Origin: Sedimenticola hydrogenitrophicus | GTDB lineage: Bacteria; Pseudomonadota; Gammaproteobacteria; Chromatiales; Chromatiaceae | NCBI RefSeq assembly: GCF_029017505.1 | Contig: NZ_JAQGEI010000010.1 | Span: 62,001 to 126,000 of the forward strand | DNA length: 64,000 nucleotides | Direction: 5' to 3' | Part shown: piece by piece, positions 12,014 through 21,002 of the stretch | Numbering within the stretch: the stretch's first letter is position 1 | How the letters are laid out: each line of letters starts with the position of its first letter | Notes under the pieces: generated by a model | Database searches by the model: none | What the model was told of the DNA's origin: nothing | What the model saw: only the letters and a program-made list of their open reading frames with translations | Made by a program: the position numbers and the translations under genes

Positions 12014-12230
12014 TAAGGACCCGTGCAAGAATAAGTTCCTGTATTCGGTCGACCCTGGACCCCGCTGGCGGCGTTACGCTTTTTGCCAAGGGAACAGGTT
12101 TGTCCATGGATGGACTTATGCCGCGGAGGCCATGGATGGCCGGGAGCTGCCATAGCCTGCAAAGCGTGCCTTGCCAGCGTGGCCCAGGAACGCCCTCGGT
12201 ACTACGGAATTATCCTTGCGCGGGCCCTAA
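12014..12230 (+). mobile_element. MITE-like element, family B copy 2 (217 bp)
   Basis: It has the same length and orientation as copy 1 at 8064. The ends read GGACCCGTGCAAGAATAA and TTATCCTTGCGCGGGCCC, more diverged than in copy 1, with TAA directly repeated at both flanks. It ends about 20 bp before the TTG start proposed for prsK, so the sequence just upstream of that gene is supplied by the element. Open reading through the element extends the prsK frame by 56 codons, which I do not take as real protein. Confidence 0.85.
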
Positions 12231-12250
12231 AACAACCAGAGTATGCTGCA

Positions 12251-14323
12251 TTGAATATAGGATTCTTCAGTTATCTATTTGCTTTTATTGCCTTTGCGGC
12301 GCTGACCGGGTTGCTCATCACCTCCTGGCGGGGCCGTTCGCTGGGCCGTTTGCTGATCCTGGCCAGCACTCTTTCCGCTCTCTGGGCGGGAATTTCCGCA
12401 CTTTCTGTTCTACGCCTCATAACTTTCCCCGGTATCTTGCAGCTATTGGAGTTGGGCCGGGATGCCTTCTGGTGCCTCTTTCTGTTGAAAAGTGTCCAGT
12501 CCAACAGCAGTCAGAAAATGGGCGGCCTGCTGCGTGTCACCCCGATAAACCTGTTCACCGCTTTTCTGGTCGTTGCCAGTGTGATTACGGTCGTCATTCC
12601 CCTGGTCGCGAAGCTAACGGCGAACGCCGGCCTGGTCAGCCATGATGCCACGCTGGGAATCTGGGTCGCCTTTAATATTATCGCCCTGTTGTTGCTGGAG
12701 CAGCTCTTCAGAAACTCCGCCCTCGAGCAGCGCTGGGCGATCAAGCATCTCTGCATCGGCATCGGCTGCATATTCTCCTATGACTTCTTCATGTTCGCGG
12801 ATGCCCTCCTGTTCAAGCAGCTCAACCCGGCCCTGTGGAATGCCCGGGGCATAGTCAACGGTTTGATGGTCCCGCTGATCGCGATTTCGGTTGCGCGCAA
12901 CCCCAAATGGTCACTGGACATCTACGTCTCCCGCAACGTGGTTTTCCAGTCCGTTACCCTGATCGGGGCCGGCATTTACCTGTTGGTGATGGCCTCGGCG
13001 GGTTATTACATCCGTTTTTACGGCGGCTCATGGGGTTCCACACTGCAGATAGCGTTCCTCAGTGGCACCGGGGCGCTGCTTCTTATTATCCTGTTTTCCG
13101 GGACCATACGGGCCAAGCTCAGGGTCTTCCTGAGCAAACACTTCTTCAACTACAAGTATGATTACCGGGAGGAGTGGCTGAGGTTCACACAGACGCTTGC
13201 CGACAGCGATGATGCGGTACCCGGAAGGATCCTGCGCGCCATGTCGGCCCTGGTCAACAGCAGCGGGGGAGCACTCTGGATCAGGCGCGACAACGGCCGA
13301 TACGAATTCACCAGCAGCCTGAACATGCCCGAACCGGTGCAGGGGATAACGCCGGAACATGACCCGCTCTGCACCTTTCTGGAGAAGAATCAGTGGCTGG
13401 TTGACTTGGAGGAGTACGCAAGGAATCCGGATCTTTATGGTGGATTCACGCCACCCGCCTGGCTGACTGGAATTCAGAATGCCTGGCTGGTTGTGCCGCT
13501 GCTGTTCAAGAACGGCGTTTTTGGCTTCATTGTCATTGCCGCCTCCTCGTCACAGCGGTCCATCAACTGGGAGGACAGGGATCTGCTGAAGATGGCCGGT
13601 CAACAGGCGGCCAGCCATCTGGCGCAGCATTTTTCGGAAAAGGCGCTGACCCAGGCGCGGCAGTTCGAGGCATTTAATCGACTATCCGCCTACGTGGTGC
13701 ATGATCTCAAGAATATCCTTGCGCAACAGTCGCTGATTGTATCGAACGCCGAGCGGCATAAACATAAGCCGGAATTCATAGATGATGTGATCTGCACGGT
13801 CAGAAACTCGGTCATGCGCATGACCAACTTGATGGAACAGATGAAGAGCGGTATGCGGGGCAACACTTCACAGCGGATCAACCTGGGTTCACTGCTGGAA
13901 GAAGTGACCGCCGCGCACGCTGCAGGAAAACCCGCTCCTCTCCTCAGAGCACCTCTGGAAACACTTTTTGTCCAGGCGGACAGGGAGCAGCTGGCGACGG
14001 TATTCGGCCATATTATTCAGAACGCCCAGGATGCCACAGCCAATGACGGACATGTTATTATCAGTGTGGTACAAGCTGGGGATATGGCCGTGGTAGAGGT
14101 TGAAGATAATGGCACCGGCATGGATCAGGAGTTCATAAAGCAACGCCTTTTTCACCCCTTTGACTCCACCAAGGGCCTGACGGGCATGGGGATCGGTGTG
14201 TATGAGAGCCGGGAGTATATTCGTAGCCTGAGCGGTGATATCAGTGTCAAAAGTACACCGGGGGAAGGTTCGATTTTTCGTATTGCCCTGCCCCGCGTGA
14301 GTACCCTGGTAATAACGGACTAG
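12251..14323 (+). CDS. prsK: XrtA/PEP-CTERM system histidine kinase PrsK
   Basis: A membrane histidine kinase that controls exopolysaccharide genes in PEP-CTERM/exosortase organisms. I set the start at the TTG giving MNIGFFSYLFAF; the frame is open upstream but only through the MITE. The N-terminal 300 residues contain about eight hydrophobic spans. A GAF-like domain follows near residues 310-460, then the phosphoacceptor region (SAYVVHDLKNILAQQS) and an HATPase domain with NAQDA, DNGTGMD and GMGIGVYESREY. The length (690 residues) is normal for the family. The start codon and ribosome site are weak, possibly because the element inserted here replaced the native 5' region. prsR follows after 17 bp. 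Confidence 0.9.
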   Translation: MNIGFFSYLFAFIAFAALTGLLITSWRGRSLGRLLILASTLSALWAGISALSVLRLITFPGILQLLELGRDAFWCLFLLKSVQSNSSQKMGGLLRVTPINLFTAFLVVASVITVVIPLVAKLTANAGLVSHDATLGIWVAFNIIALLLLEQLFRNSALEQRWAIKHLCIGIGCIFSYDFFMFADALLFKQLNPALWNARGIVNGLMVPLIAISVARNPKWSLDIYVSRNVVFQSVTLIGAGIYLLVMASAGYYIRFYGGSWGSTLQIAFLSGTGALLLIILFSGTIRAKLRVFLSKHFFNYKYDYREEWLRFTQTLADSDDAVPGRILRAMSALVNSSGGALWIRRDNGRYEFTSSLNMPEPVQGITPEHDPLCTFLEKNQWLVDLEEYARNPDLYGGFTPPAWLTGIQNAWLVVPLLFKNGVFGFIVIAASSSQRSINWEDRDLLKMAGQQAASHLAQHFSEKALTQARQFEAFNRLSAYVVHDLKNILAQQSLIVSNAERHKHKPEFIDDVICTVRNSVMRMTNLMEQMKSGMRGNTSQRINLGSLLEEVTAAHAAGKPAPLLRAPLETLFVQADREQLATVFGHIIQNAQDATANDGHVIISVVQAGDMAVVEVEDNGTGMDQEFIKQRLFHPFDSTKGLTGMGIGVYESREYIRSLSGDISVKSTPGEGSIFRIALPRVSTLVITD

Positions 14324-14340
14324 CCATAGTGAGGAAGCTT

Positions 14341-15696
14341 GTGACGGACTTGAATAAGTACCTGTTAATCGTCGAGGACGATGTTGGCCTACAGAGTCAA
14401 CTCCGATGGTGTTTTGATGATTTTGAGGTGCTGATGGCGGGAGACAGGGAAGAGGCCATCACGCAAATCCGGCGCCACCAGCCCGCGGTTGTAACGCTCG
14501 ATCTGGGCTTGCCGCCCGACCCAGGCGGCGTCAGCGAGGGACTTGCCTCACTGGAGGAGATACTCTTCATTGCCCCGGGCACGAAGATTATCGTGGTGAC
14601 GGGAGATAATGACCGGACGAATGCGGTAAAGGCAATCGCGCTTGGCGCCTACGATTTCTGCCAGAAACCGGTGGAACCGGAGATCCTGTCATTGATTGTC
14701 AACCGCGCCTATCATGTAAGCGAGCTTGAGCAGGAAAACATCAAACTTCAGCAGAGTCAGTTCAAAACCCCACTCAACGGCATCATTGCAACCAGCCCGG
14801 AAATGATCAAGGTTTGCAGGACGATCGAGAAGGTTGCCCCATCCAACATAACAACCCTGCTGCTCGGTGCCAGCGGCACGGGAAAGGAGCTGTTTGCGCA
14901 GGCCCTGCACGAACTCAGCCCACGGTCCGATCATAAGATGGTCGCCATCAACTGTGCTGCCATACCGGCAAACCTGCTGGAGAGCGAACTGTTCGGTTAC
15001 GAGAAGGGGGCTTTCACCGGCGCCTCGAAACAGACCCGGGGTAAGATTGAATACGCCAACGGTGGTACGCTGTTTCTGGACGAAATCGGCGATCTGCCAA
15101 TCGATCTTCAGGCCAAGCTCCTGCGTTTTCTTCAGGAACGTGTCCTGGAGCGAATCGGTGGACGCGAAGAGATCCCCATCGACGTGCGAATCATCTGCGC
15201 CACCCACCAGAATATTCAGAACCTGATTGAAGCAGGCCGCTTCAGGGAAGATCTGTATTACCGGATCAGTGAAGTCACCATAAAAATACCGGCATTAAAG
15301 GAGCGTGAGGGAGATGCGCTGGTATTGGCCAAGGCGTTTCTTGAGCGCTTCAGCAAAGAGTATAACCAGCAGATAAGCGGCTTCGACAAAAATGCCATTC
15401 TTGCCGTCGAACACTATGACTGGCCGGGCAATGTGCGTGAAATAGAGAGCCGGGTCAAGCGCGCGGTGATTATGGCAGAAAGCCCGCTGATAACCCTGGA
15501 AGATCTTGAGCTCGCCGCTCCGGATGCAGAGGCGATGCCGTTAAATTTAAAACAGGTTCGTGGGGAGGCCGAACGCAAGGCGATTCTGCGCGCACTTAAC
15601 CATACAGATGCAAACATTTCCGATACCGCAAAGATTCTGGGCGTCACCCGCCCGACTCTTTACAGTCTGATGGAAAAATACGATATCAAGCCATGA
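14341..15696 (+). CDS. prsR: PEP-CTERM-box sigma-54 response regulator PrsR
   Basis: An NtrC-like activator paired with PrsK. The frame is open from a GTG at 14329, but the GTG at 14341 (MTDLNKYLLIVEDD) has GAGGAA well spaced upstream and is preferred. The receiver has DD near the start and the phosphoacceptor in VVTLDLGLPPD. The AAA+ domain carries GASGTGKE, the sigma-54 contact loop GAFTGA and LDEIGDLP. A Fis-type helix-turn-helix ends the protein (DTAKILGVTRPTLYSLMEKY). It is expected to activate -24/-12 promoters of polysaccharide genes nearby; I could not identify such a promoter with confidence in this window. It is convergent with the sugar transferase gene. Confidence 0.92.
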   Translation: MTDLNKYLLIVEDDVGLQSQLRWCFDDFEVLMAGDREEAITQIRRHQPAVVTLDLGLPPDPGGVSEGLASLEEILFIAPGTKIIVVTGDNDRTNAVKAIALGAYDFCQKPVEPEILSLIVNRAYHVSELEQENIKLQQSQFKTPLNGIIATSPEMIKVCRTIEKVAPSNITTLLLGASGTGKELFAQALHELSPRSDHKMVAINCAAIPANLLESELFGYEKGAFTGASKQTRGKIEYANGGTLFLDEIGDLPIDLQAKLLRFLQERVLERIGGREEIPIDVRIICATHQNIQNLIEAGRFREDLYYRISEVTIKIPALKEREGDALVLAKAFLERFSKEYNQQISGFDKNAILAVEHYDWPGNVREIESRVKRAVIMAESPLITLEDLELAAPDAEAMPLNLKQVRGEAERKAILRALNHTDANISDTAKILGVTRPTLYSLMEKYDIKP

Positions 15697-15711
15697 GGGG
15701 CCGCAAGCCGC

Positions 15712-17253
15712 CTAGCGCACACCCTTCTTGAAAAAAATAATCTCCGCCGTCTGCACCAGTATATAGAAATCAAACAACAGTCCGTGGTTTTTCACGTAAT
15801 AGAGGTCGTACTGAAGCTTTTCCATGGAGTCTTTCCTGGAGGCTCCGTAGGGGTAGCAGACCTGCGCCCAGCCGGCCAGCCCGGGCGTGACCCGGTGCCT
15901 TTCCTTATACAGCGCATTCACTTTGGAGAGCTGCTCTACAAACTCGGGGCGTTCCGGGCGGGGCCCCACCAGGCTCATGTCGCTGACAAAAATATTCCAT
16001 AGCTGGGGTAACTCGTCAAAGCGGTATTTGCGTATCCATGAGCCGACCCCGGTGATTCTTGAATCGTTCGGTTGCGCCCAGCGGGCCACGCCATCCTTTT
16101 CTGCATCCGCGCGCATACTGCGGAACTTGTAGAGATTAAAGCATCGCCCATCCCGCCCTACACGTTCCTGCCGGTACAACACCGGTCCCCGCCCCTTGCT
16201 CTCCAGCAGGATGGCTATTGCCGTCAGCGCCATCAGCGGCGCACAGATGACCAGCATCACCGAGCTGATCAGGATATCGAATGCACGCTTGGCAACGGAA
16301 CGGAGAATATTACGCCTGAAGCCTTCCGCATAGATCAGCCAGCTTGGCTGGATAAGATCAAGCCTTATCTTTTCTGTTTCGCGTTCGAAAAAGTCGAGCA
16401 GATCGGTTATCGCTATGCCGCTCATGCGGCAGTCGATAAGGCCTTCAAGGGGTAATTTTCTGCGCCTGTCATCCGGTGCAATGATAATTTCGTCGATGTG
16501 ATGCTCAATGGCATAACGGCAGATATCGTCATCAATATCGAGCAGCTTGTGATTTCCCACCTGGACCGCCTCGTCCATGGCGGTTCGTATATAACCGGCC
16601 AGCTCAAAACCCCGTTGATCGGTCTTGCGCCTGAGTTTATCGATGGATGCGGCACGGCGGCCAGCCCCGATCACCAGGACCCGCCGCTGCAGGACATTCC
16701 CATCGACAAATTTGTAGAAGTAGATTCTGAGTCCTATCGAGTAGACAAAGGCCAGCAGGACATATTCACCGATATAGGCGGCATCCGTGGTAAACAACGG
16801 AAAAAGCGCATCCAGCAGGGTCATCGTCAGAAGACCCGAGAGGCATGCCACCATCAGTCTGATCAAGGCCCCCTTGATGCCTTCCCGCTGGCGGGCGTCG
16901 TACAGCCCCATGGAGGCGATGGCGAGGACCAGTACCATGCCGGCGAAGGCCGCTTCCGGCCAACGCTGGGCCAGTGGCGCGGAAATCCTGGTGGTATCCA
17001 GCAGGGGCGACACGAACAGGTATACCGACACAAACGAGAGATATTCAACGACGGCGAGCAAGAGGAACTGGGCGTGAAAGAAGTGTCCGAAAAGCCGCAC
17101 CTTTCCTCTTAACGAGTGGAGGCGCGAAAAGACTCTCATCTTGTCGCTTGCCACGACACCGGGGGATACACTATCGGATTCGGAATGCGGTACTTTTTGC
17201 TGCTCATTCTCGAACCGGACTAATGAAATGTTTGGACTGCCTTGAGCGCTCAT
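15712..17253 (-). CDS. Initiating sugar-phosphate transferase (exopolysaccharide polyprenyl glycosylphosphotransferase)
   Basis: A 513-residue polyisoprenyl-phosphate hexose-1-phosphate transferase that starts repeat-unit synthesis on undecaprenyl phosphate. The N-terminal half has about four membrane spans, then a CoA-binding-like Rossmann region (RRVLVIGAGRRA). A further hydrophobic segment (ILISSVMLVICAPLMALTAIAILL) precedes the catalytic domain with YRQERVGRDGRCFNLYKFRSM, RKYRFDELPQLWNIF and MSLVGPRPERPEF. It matches the WcaJ/EpsE group and probably its PEP-CTERM-associated subgroup. It is convergent with prsR across 15 bp. The hexose or hexosamine it transfers cannot be told from sequence. 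Confidence 0.92.
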   Translation of the reverse strand: MSAQGSPNISLVRFENEQQKVPHSESDSVSPGVVASDKMRVFSRLHSLRGKVRLFGHFFHAQFLLLAVVEYLSFVSVYLFVSPLLDTTRISAPLAQRWPEAAFAGMVLVLAIASMGLYDARQREGIKGALIRLMVACLSGLLTMTLLDALFPLFTTDAAYIGEYVLLAFVYSIGLRIYFYKFVDGNVLQRRVLVIGAGRRAASIDKLRRKTDQRGFELAGYIRTAMDEAVQVGNHKLLDIDDDICRYAIEHHIDEIIIAPDDRRRKLPLEGLIDCRMSGIAITDLLDFFERETEKIRLDLIQPSWLIYAEGFRRNILRSVAKRAFDILISSVMLVICAPLMALTAIAILLESKGRGPVLYRQERVGRDGRCFNLYKFRSMRADAEKDGVARWAQPNDSRITGVGSWIRKYRFDELPQLWNIFVSDMSLVGPRPERPEFVEQLSKVNALYKERHRVTPGLAGWAQVCYPYGASRKDSMEKLQYDLYYVKNHGLLFDFYILVQTAEIIFFKKGVR

Positions 17254-17629
17254 ACATTCTCCCTTGCACCCTGATTATTTATTCTTTCCTTGACGAATTT
17301 TGTTCTATTCTACCCGGGTAGTATGTCGGCAAAATGGCAAAACCGTGTCAGTTCAATTATCCCGCTGCCGTGAATACCCCGGTAAAATCTTTCTATCGTC
17401 CAGTAATAGTAAACCCTAGCGCGGGATCTGCCTACCCAGGCTGATCTAAGTCAAGGCGCGCCACCGCCTGAATCGGAGCGACCGGCTCCCGCAAAATCCC
17501 CGTTGATGTGCCTTTATATGGAGAGTTCGGCGGGGAAGTTGATTCATAATCCGGCAGAGAATATCTGGCCTGGCAGGCTGTGTAGAACCCTGTCGCCGGC
17601 CGCTTGCAGGCATTAGACAGGCAATGGAT
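17254..17629. other. Intergenic region upstream of the sugar transferase gene
   Basis: 376 bp with no supportable gene. It should carry the minus-strand promoter of the sugar transferase. A GG-N10-GC arrangement on the minus strand around 17419-17432 resembles a -24/-12 element only loosely. No strong hairpin with a T-tract was seen. Confidence 0.4.
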
Positions 17630-18064
17630 TCACTCTTGAATCTGCAGTGACAGCGGCGTAACCCGGGGCGCTATATCGCTCCGGACACAACGCCGCAGGG
17701 CAGCGGAAAGCCCCTCCACCTCCTCTGGAAGCGGCCCTGTCGTCAACACCGGTATAGCCAGATTATCACTCTCATGGACCATCAGGATTACCACATCATC
17801 TTTTATAAGTGCCGCTATGTACGGATTATTTTGCCTTTGAACATACGGATAACCGTCACCCGTCATCAGATAGTCATACCCTTCGGATGTGCAGCTATCC
17901 CCGGGTATGCCGGAAGCGGTCTCCCCCATGATGGTAGTCGGATCGGCACCCTGTCGCAGCTGCCGGCTATTCTGGTCGTCCTCGTTGATAAAGGTGCCGA
18001 TCAGCATCGGGATGGCGAATGCGAACAGAAAACCAAAGGCGACAAAGTAAAGCACCACTCTCAT
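17630..18064 (-). CDS. Hypothetical membrane-anchored protein
   Basis: I do not recognise this 144-residue protein. It opens with a hydrophobic segment (VVLYFVAFGFLFAFAIPMLIGTF) that can serve as an N-terminal anchor or uncleaved signal, so the remaining 115 residues probably face the periplasm. Three cysteines occur (in DSCTSEG and RRCVRS). The rest is mixed alpha/beta with no motif known to me. It is a single-gene unit: the upstream 318 bp hold an inverted repeat resembling a response-regulator site, and the sugar transferase promoter region lies downstream. It is a plausible gene by length, GC pattern and context, but not assigned a role. Confidence 0.65.
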   Translation of the reverse strand: MRVVLYFVAFGFLFAFAIPMLIGTFINEDDQNSRQLRQGADPTTIMGETASGIPGDSCTSEGYDYLMTGDGYPYVQRQNNPYIAALIKDDVVILMVHESDNLAIPVLTTGPLPEEVEGLSAALRRCVRSDIAPRVTPLSLQIQE

Positions 18065-18208
18065 GCTCTTGCCCTTCCCTATGCCAAAACCGTCCGCCTG
18101 CAGATCCAGCGCATGTTCATTTCATGAAGGTTGTTCAATAGAAGATCAGCCTATGGACTACCTTTTTTGCAAAAATTCGGCATCCAGTTGGAGATCAGAC
18201 CTACAATC

Positions 18209-18230
18209 AGGGTAGGCGATGTCCTACAAA
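18209..18230 (-). promoter_or_regulatory. GacA-box-like inverted repeat
   Basis: On the minus strand this reads TGTAGG, six bases, CCTACC, which resembles the TGTAAG-N6-CTTACA site of the GacA/UvrY response regulators. A further CCTAC lies just before it, giving three alternating half-sites. It lies about 150 bp upstream of the hypothetical gene ending at 17630. The assignment is by resemblance only. The remainder of 18065-18382 is AT-rich with no gene seen. Confidence 0.35.
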
Positions 18231-18382
18231 CAGGCTTCGTATTATTTTAAAGCTATTTTCCCAGTCAAAATTGTTTAGGCAATATTCACGCCATCTATAT
18301 ATCTCTATGTAATATAAGAAATATAATTCGCGGCTTCGCGCTGAGCTGTAAAATAATCCGACAAGTTATATCGACCGCGCGC

Positions 18383-19366
18383 TCATTTGGGTCGCCGAGC
18401 CAGGCAATCCGCCAATCGATCCCACGCCTCTTCTTCACCCGGCAGTCCAAAACGAACAGCCGACTGCTCCGGGAACCGTCGCACCAGGATGCCGTGGTGC
18501 GCCAAGTGATCCGCAATCGAATCGGCAGCCGCACTTTTTACATACTGGAACAGTAATGTCCCTCCAGCGGGTTCAAGAGCGGCACGGGTCAATAGCGTTT
18601 GCAGCCGGGCGCCAGCCAGGGAGAGTTCGCCACGCATCCTCGCCTGCCAGGCCCGGTCGGCCAGTGCCGCGCTCGCCACCCAGCGTGACGGCCCGGCAAT
18701 GCTCCAGGGACCGAGTTTCACCCTTATCCGCTCGAGCAGCGCTGTTTCAGCCAGGACAAATCCCACCCGGGCCCCTGCAAGCCCGAAAAATTTGCCCAGC
18801 GAACGCAGGATGATCAGTCCGGCCCTGGGCGTAACGCTGGCCAGGCTCCGTTCCGGTGTAGCATCCATAAAGGCTTCATCGATCACCAGCCAGCCGCCTC
18901 TTACTGAAAGCCTGTTATGCCATGCCAATAACTGTGACCGGGTAAAAACACGGCCGTCGGGATTATTTGGATTACAAATGACCAGCACATCCAGCTCATC
19001 GATGCGGCCCTCTATCGCATCGGCGGCGATCGTCCGTACCTGGTGGTTGGCGTATCGCCAGGCGTGCGGGTGTTCGCCGTAGCAGGGATCGACCACCCCG
19101 ACTCTCGACACGGGTCTGAGTGCAGGAAGCACCTGAATGGCCTGCTGCGAGCCCGCCACCGGCAACAGACTGCGGCATCCATAGTAGACACACGCCGCCT
19201 GCTCCAGTCCATCCGCCTCTTCCGGCAGGCGCTGCCAGACCGTATCGGGCGGCCGCGGGGCCGCCCAGCCGTCCGGATTGATACCGGTCGAAAGATCCAC
19301 CCACTCGTCCAGCGGAATCCCATAGGCTTCCGCGGCGGCTCTCAGCCTCCCGCCATGCTCAAGCAA
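18383..19366 (-). CDS. cobD: Threonine-phosphate decarboxylase, cobalamin pathway
   Basis: A PLP-dependent fold-type I enzyme (327 residues) making (R)-1-amino-2-propanol O-phosphate, the linker of the nucleotide loop. It begins MLEHGGRLRAAAEAYGIP and has DLSTGINPDG. The PLP-binding landmarks CNPNNPDGR, VIDEAFMD and the Schiff-base lysine in RSLGKFFGLAGARVGF are all present. It is last in the six-gene cobalamin operon and overlaps the 3' end of cbiB by 8 bp. Naming varies between pathways (CobC in the aerobic nomenclature). Confidence 0.93.
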   Translation of the reverse strand: MLEHGGRLRAAAEAYGIPLDEWVDLSTGINPDGWAAPRPPDTVWQRLPEEADGLEQAACVYYGCRSLLPVAGSQQAIQVLPALRPVSRVGVVDPCYGEHPHAWRYANHQVRTIAADAIEGRIDELDVLVICNPNNPDGRVFTRSQLLAWHNRLSVRGGWLVIDEAFMDATPERSLASVTPRAGLIILRSLGKFFGLAGARVGFVLAETALLERIRVKLGPWSIAGPSRWVASAALADRAWQARMRGELSLAGARLQTLLTRAALEPAGGTLLFQYVKSAAADSIADHLAHHGILVRRFPEQSAVRFGLPGEEEAWDRLADCLARRPK

Positions 19367-20261
19367 GCAGCCATCCTCCCATCAATATCCCAATCACCCA
19401 CAACAGCACGCTTTTATGCACCAGGTCAATGGCACGGTAGATATCGCCCGTTGCGGGAACCACCCCGGTCCCGAAATAGGGTTTGTTTTTCTCTAACCCT
19501 GCATAGCAACAGGGACCACCGAGTATCACGCCGAGCGCACCCGCCCCGGCCGTCATCACGACGCCGGCATTGGGGCTGTCGAGCGCGCCGGCCTGCTCGT
19601 GCCAACAGCGGATACTTCCGCGCCAATCACCGGCAACGGCATAGGCCAGGGCGGTCAGCCGGGCCGGCAACCAGTTCAGCAGGTCATCCAGGCGCGCGGC
19701 ACTCCAGCCGAAATCCAGGAAGCGCGGGGTACGGTAGCCCCACATGGCATCCAGTGTATTGACCAGCCGATAGACGACCACCCCCGGGGCGCCGGCCAGC
19801 AAAAACCAGAACAGTGCACCAAAGATCGCATCGGCGCCGTTCTCCAGCACGGACTCAAGGGTGGCACTGACGATGGCCGTGTGCGGCATATCCTGGGTAT
19901 CCCGGCTGACGATCATACCGACCCGCTCTCTGGCGAGTTCCGGGTCGGGAGTTTGCAGTGCCTCGGCTACGGCACGCGCGTGCCCCGCCAGGCTGTTGGC
20001 GCCGATCGCCAGATACAGCAGCAAGATATCGAACAGCGGACCCAGCCAGCCACTGAGACCGTGGGCAGCCAGGGCCAGGGGCGTCACCAGCAGCAGGACG
20101 GCAAGGCTGCCGGCGATCCGCATGGCTTTGCCGCTGCCCCTGTTCAGGCGGTCCTCCAGATAGTGCGCCATCCGGCCGAACCCGATCAATGGGTGCCAGC
20201 GCCTGGGTTCGCCCAGAATCCGGTCCAGCAACAGCGCTGGCAGAATCAGCGCGAAACTCAT
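19359..20261 (-). CDS. cbiB: Adenosylcobinamide-phosphate synthase
   Basis: A 300-residue integral membrane protein that joins aminopropanol phosphate to adenosylcobyric acid. It opens with LILPALLLDRILGEPRRWHPLIGFG, the conserved CbiB start, and has RDTQDMPHTAIVSATLESVLENGADAIFGALFW and NTLDAMWGYRTPRF in order. About five hydrophobic spans are present and the length is typical. The start overlaps cobS by 4 bp and the end overlaps cobD by 8 bp, consistent with translational coupling. Confidence 0.94.
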   Translation of the reverse strand: MSFALILPALLLDRILGEPRRWHPLIGFGRMAHYLEDRLNRGSGKAMRIAGSLAVLLLVTPLALAAHGLSGWLGPLFDILLLYLAIGANSLAGHARAVAEALQTPDPELARERVGMIVSRDTQDMPHTAIVSATLESVLENGADAIFGALFWFLLAGAPGVVVYRLVNTLDAMWGYRTPRFLDFGWSAARLDDLLNWLPARLTALAYAVAGDWRGSIRCWHEQAGALDSPNAGVVMTAGAGALGVILGGPCCYAGLEKNKPYFGTGVVPATGDIYRAIDLVHKSVLLWVIGILMGGWLLA

Positions 20262-20998
20262 AGCAGCACAGCCGCCACTACCAGCGACATCGCCTCGGTC
20301 AGTTCACAGATGGCGCCTGCCGCATCGCCGGTGAAACCACCGATGCGTGACATGATGGCCTGGCGGTAGAGATAAAACAGCGCGGCACAGGATAACAGGA
20401 TCCACACGGCGGACCACCCCAATATAACCAGGCAGAAGAGTGCCGAGGCCAGCAGTACCCGGACGGCCTGCGCTCTCGGGAGATACGCGGCGAGCGTGGA
20501 ACCGAGACCCACCGGCCTGATATAGGGCAGATAGAGAAAGATCGCCATCAGACTGAGCCGCCCGAGCAGCGGGGCCACCAGCAGGACACCCCAGGCGCCC
20601 TGGGTTGTCAGCGTCTGCAGCGCGGCCAGCTTGACCAGCAACAACAGCACCACGCCAGTGACCGCCATGGGGCCGCAGGTGGGGTCCTTCATGATCTCCA
20701 GGGTTCTGTCCCGGTCCCCCTGACCGCCGATCCAGGCATCGGCCATATCGGCGAGCCCGTCAAGATGCAATCCGCCGGTCACCACCACCCAGACAACCAG
20801 CAACAGCACGGCACGCAGCAGGGGATCGGCAGTACCGGCCATACTGTCGGTGGCCATCAGCAACAGCCCGATCAGCAGACCGACCAGCGGATAGTAGAGC
20901 AGGCTTCTCCCCTGCTCCGATTCACCTGGCAGCGGACCCGGCACGGCGACCGGCAACCGGGTCAGAAACTGTAATGCGAAGAGAAATTGCCTGATCAT
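20258..20998 (-). CDS. cobS: Adenosylcobinamide-GDP ribazoletransferase (cobalamin synthase)
   Basis: A membrane enzyme (246 residues from the preferred start) that joins alpha-ribazole phosphate to adenosylcobinamide-GDP. I use the ATG at 20998 giving MIRQFLFALQFLTRLPVAVPG; the frame is open upstream to 21088 but that part overlaps cobC and lacks family similarity. Diagnostic segments are GLHLDGLADMADAWIGG and LEIMKDPTCGPMAVTGVVLLLLVK. It has several membrane spans. It lies 4 bp downstream of cobC and overlaps cbiB by 4 bp. Confidence 0.94.
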   Translation of the reverse strand: MIRQFLFALQFLTRLPVAVPGPLPGESEQGRSLLYYPLVGLLIGLLLMATDSMAGTADPLLRAVLLLVVWVVVTGGLHLDGLADMADAWIGGQGDRDRTLEIMKDPTCGPMAVTGVVLLLLVKLAALQTLTTQGAWGVLLVAPLLGRLSLMAIFLYLPYIRPVGLGSTLAAYLPRAQAVRVLLASALFCLVILGWSAVWILLSCAALFYLYRQAIMSRIGGFTGDAAGAICELTEAMSLVVAAVLL

Positions 20999-21002
20999 AT
21001 AG

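Noticed and set aside
12083-12250. 56-residue N-terminal extension of PrsK
   Set aside because: It lies almost wholly inside the MITE copy and has no similarity to the family; the TTG at 12251 gives the normal start.
17415-17436. Possible sigma-54 -24/-12 promoter for the sugar transferase (minus strand)
   Set aside because: GG-N10-GC spacing is right, but the flanking bases match the consensus poorly.
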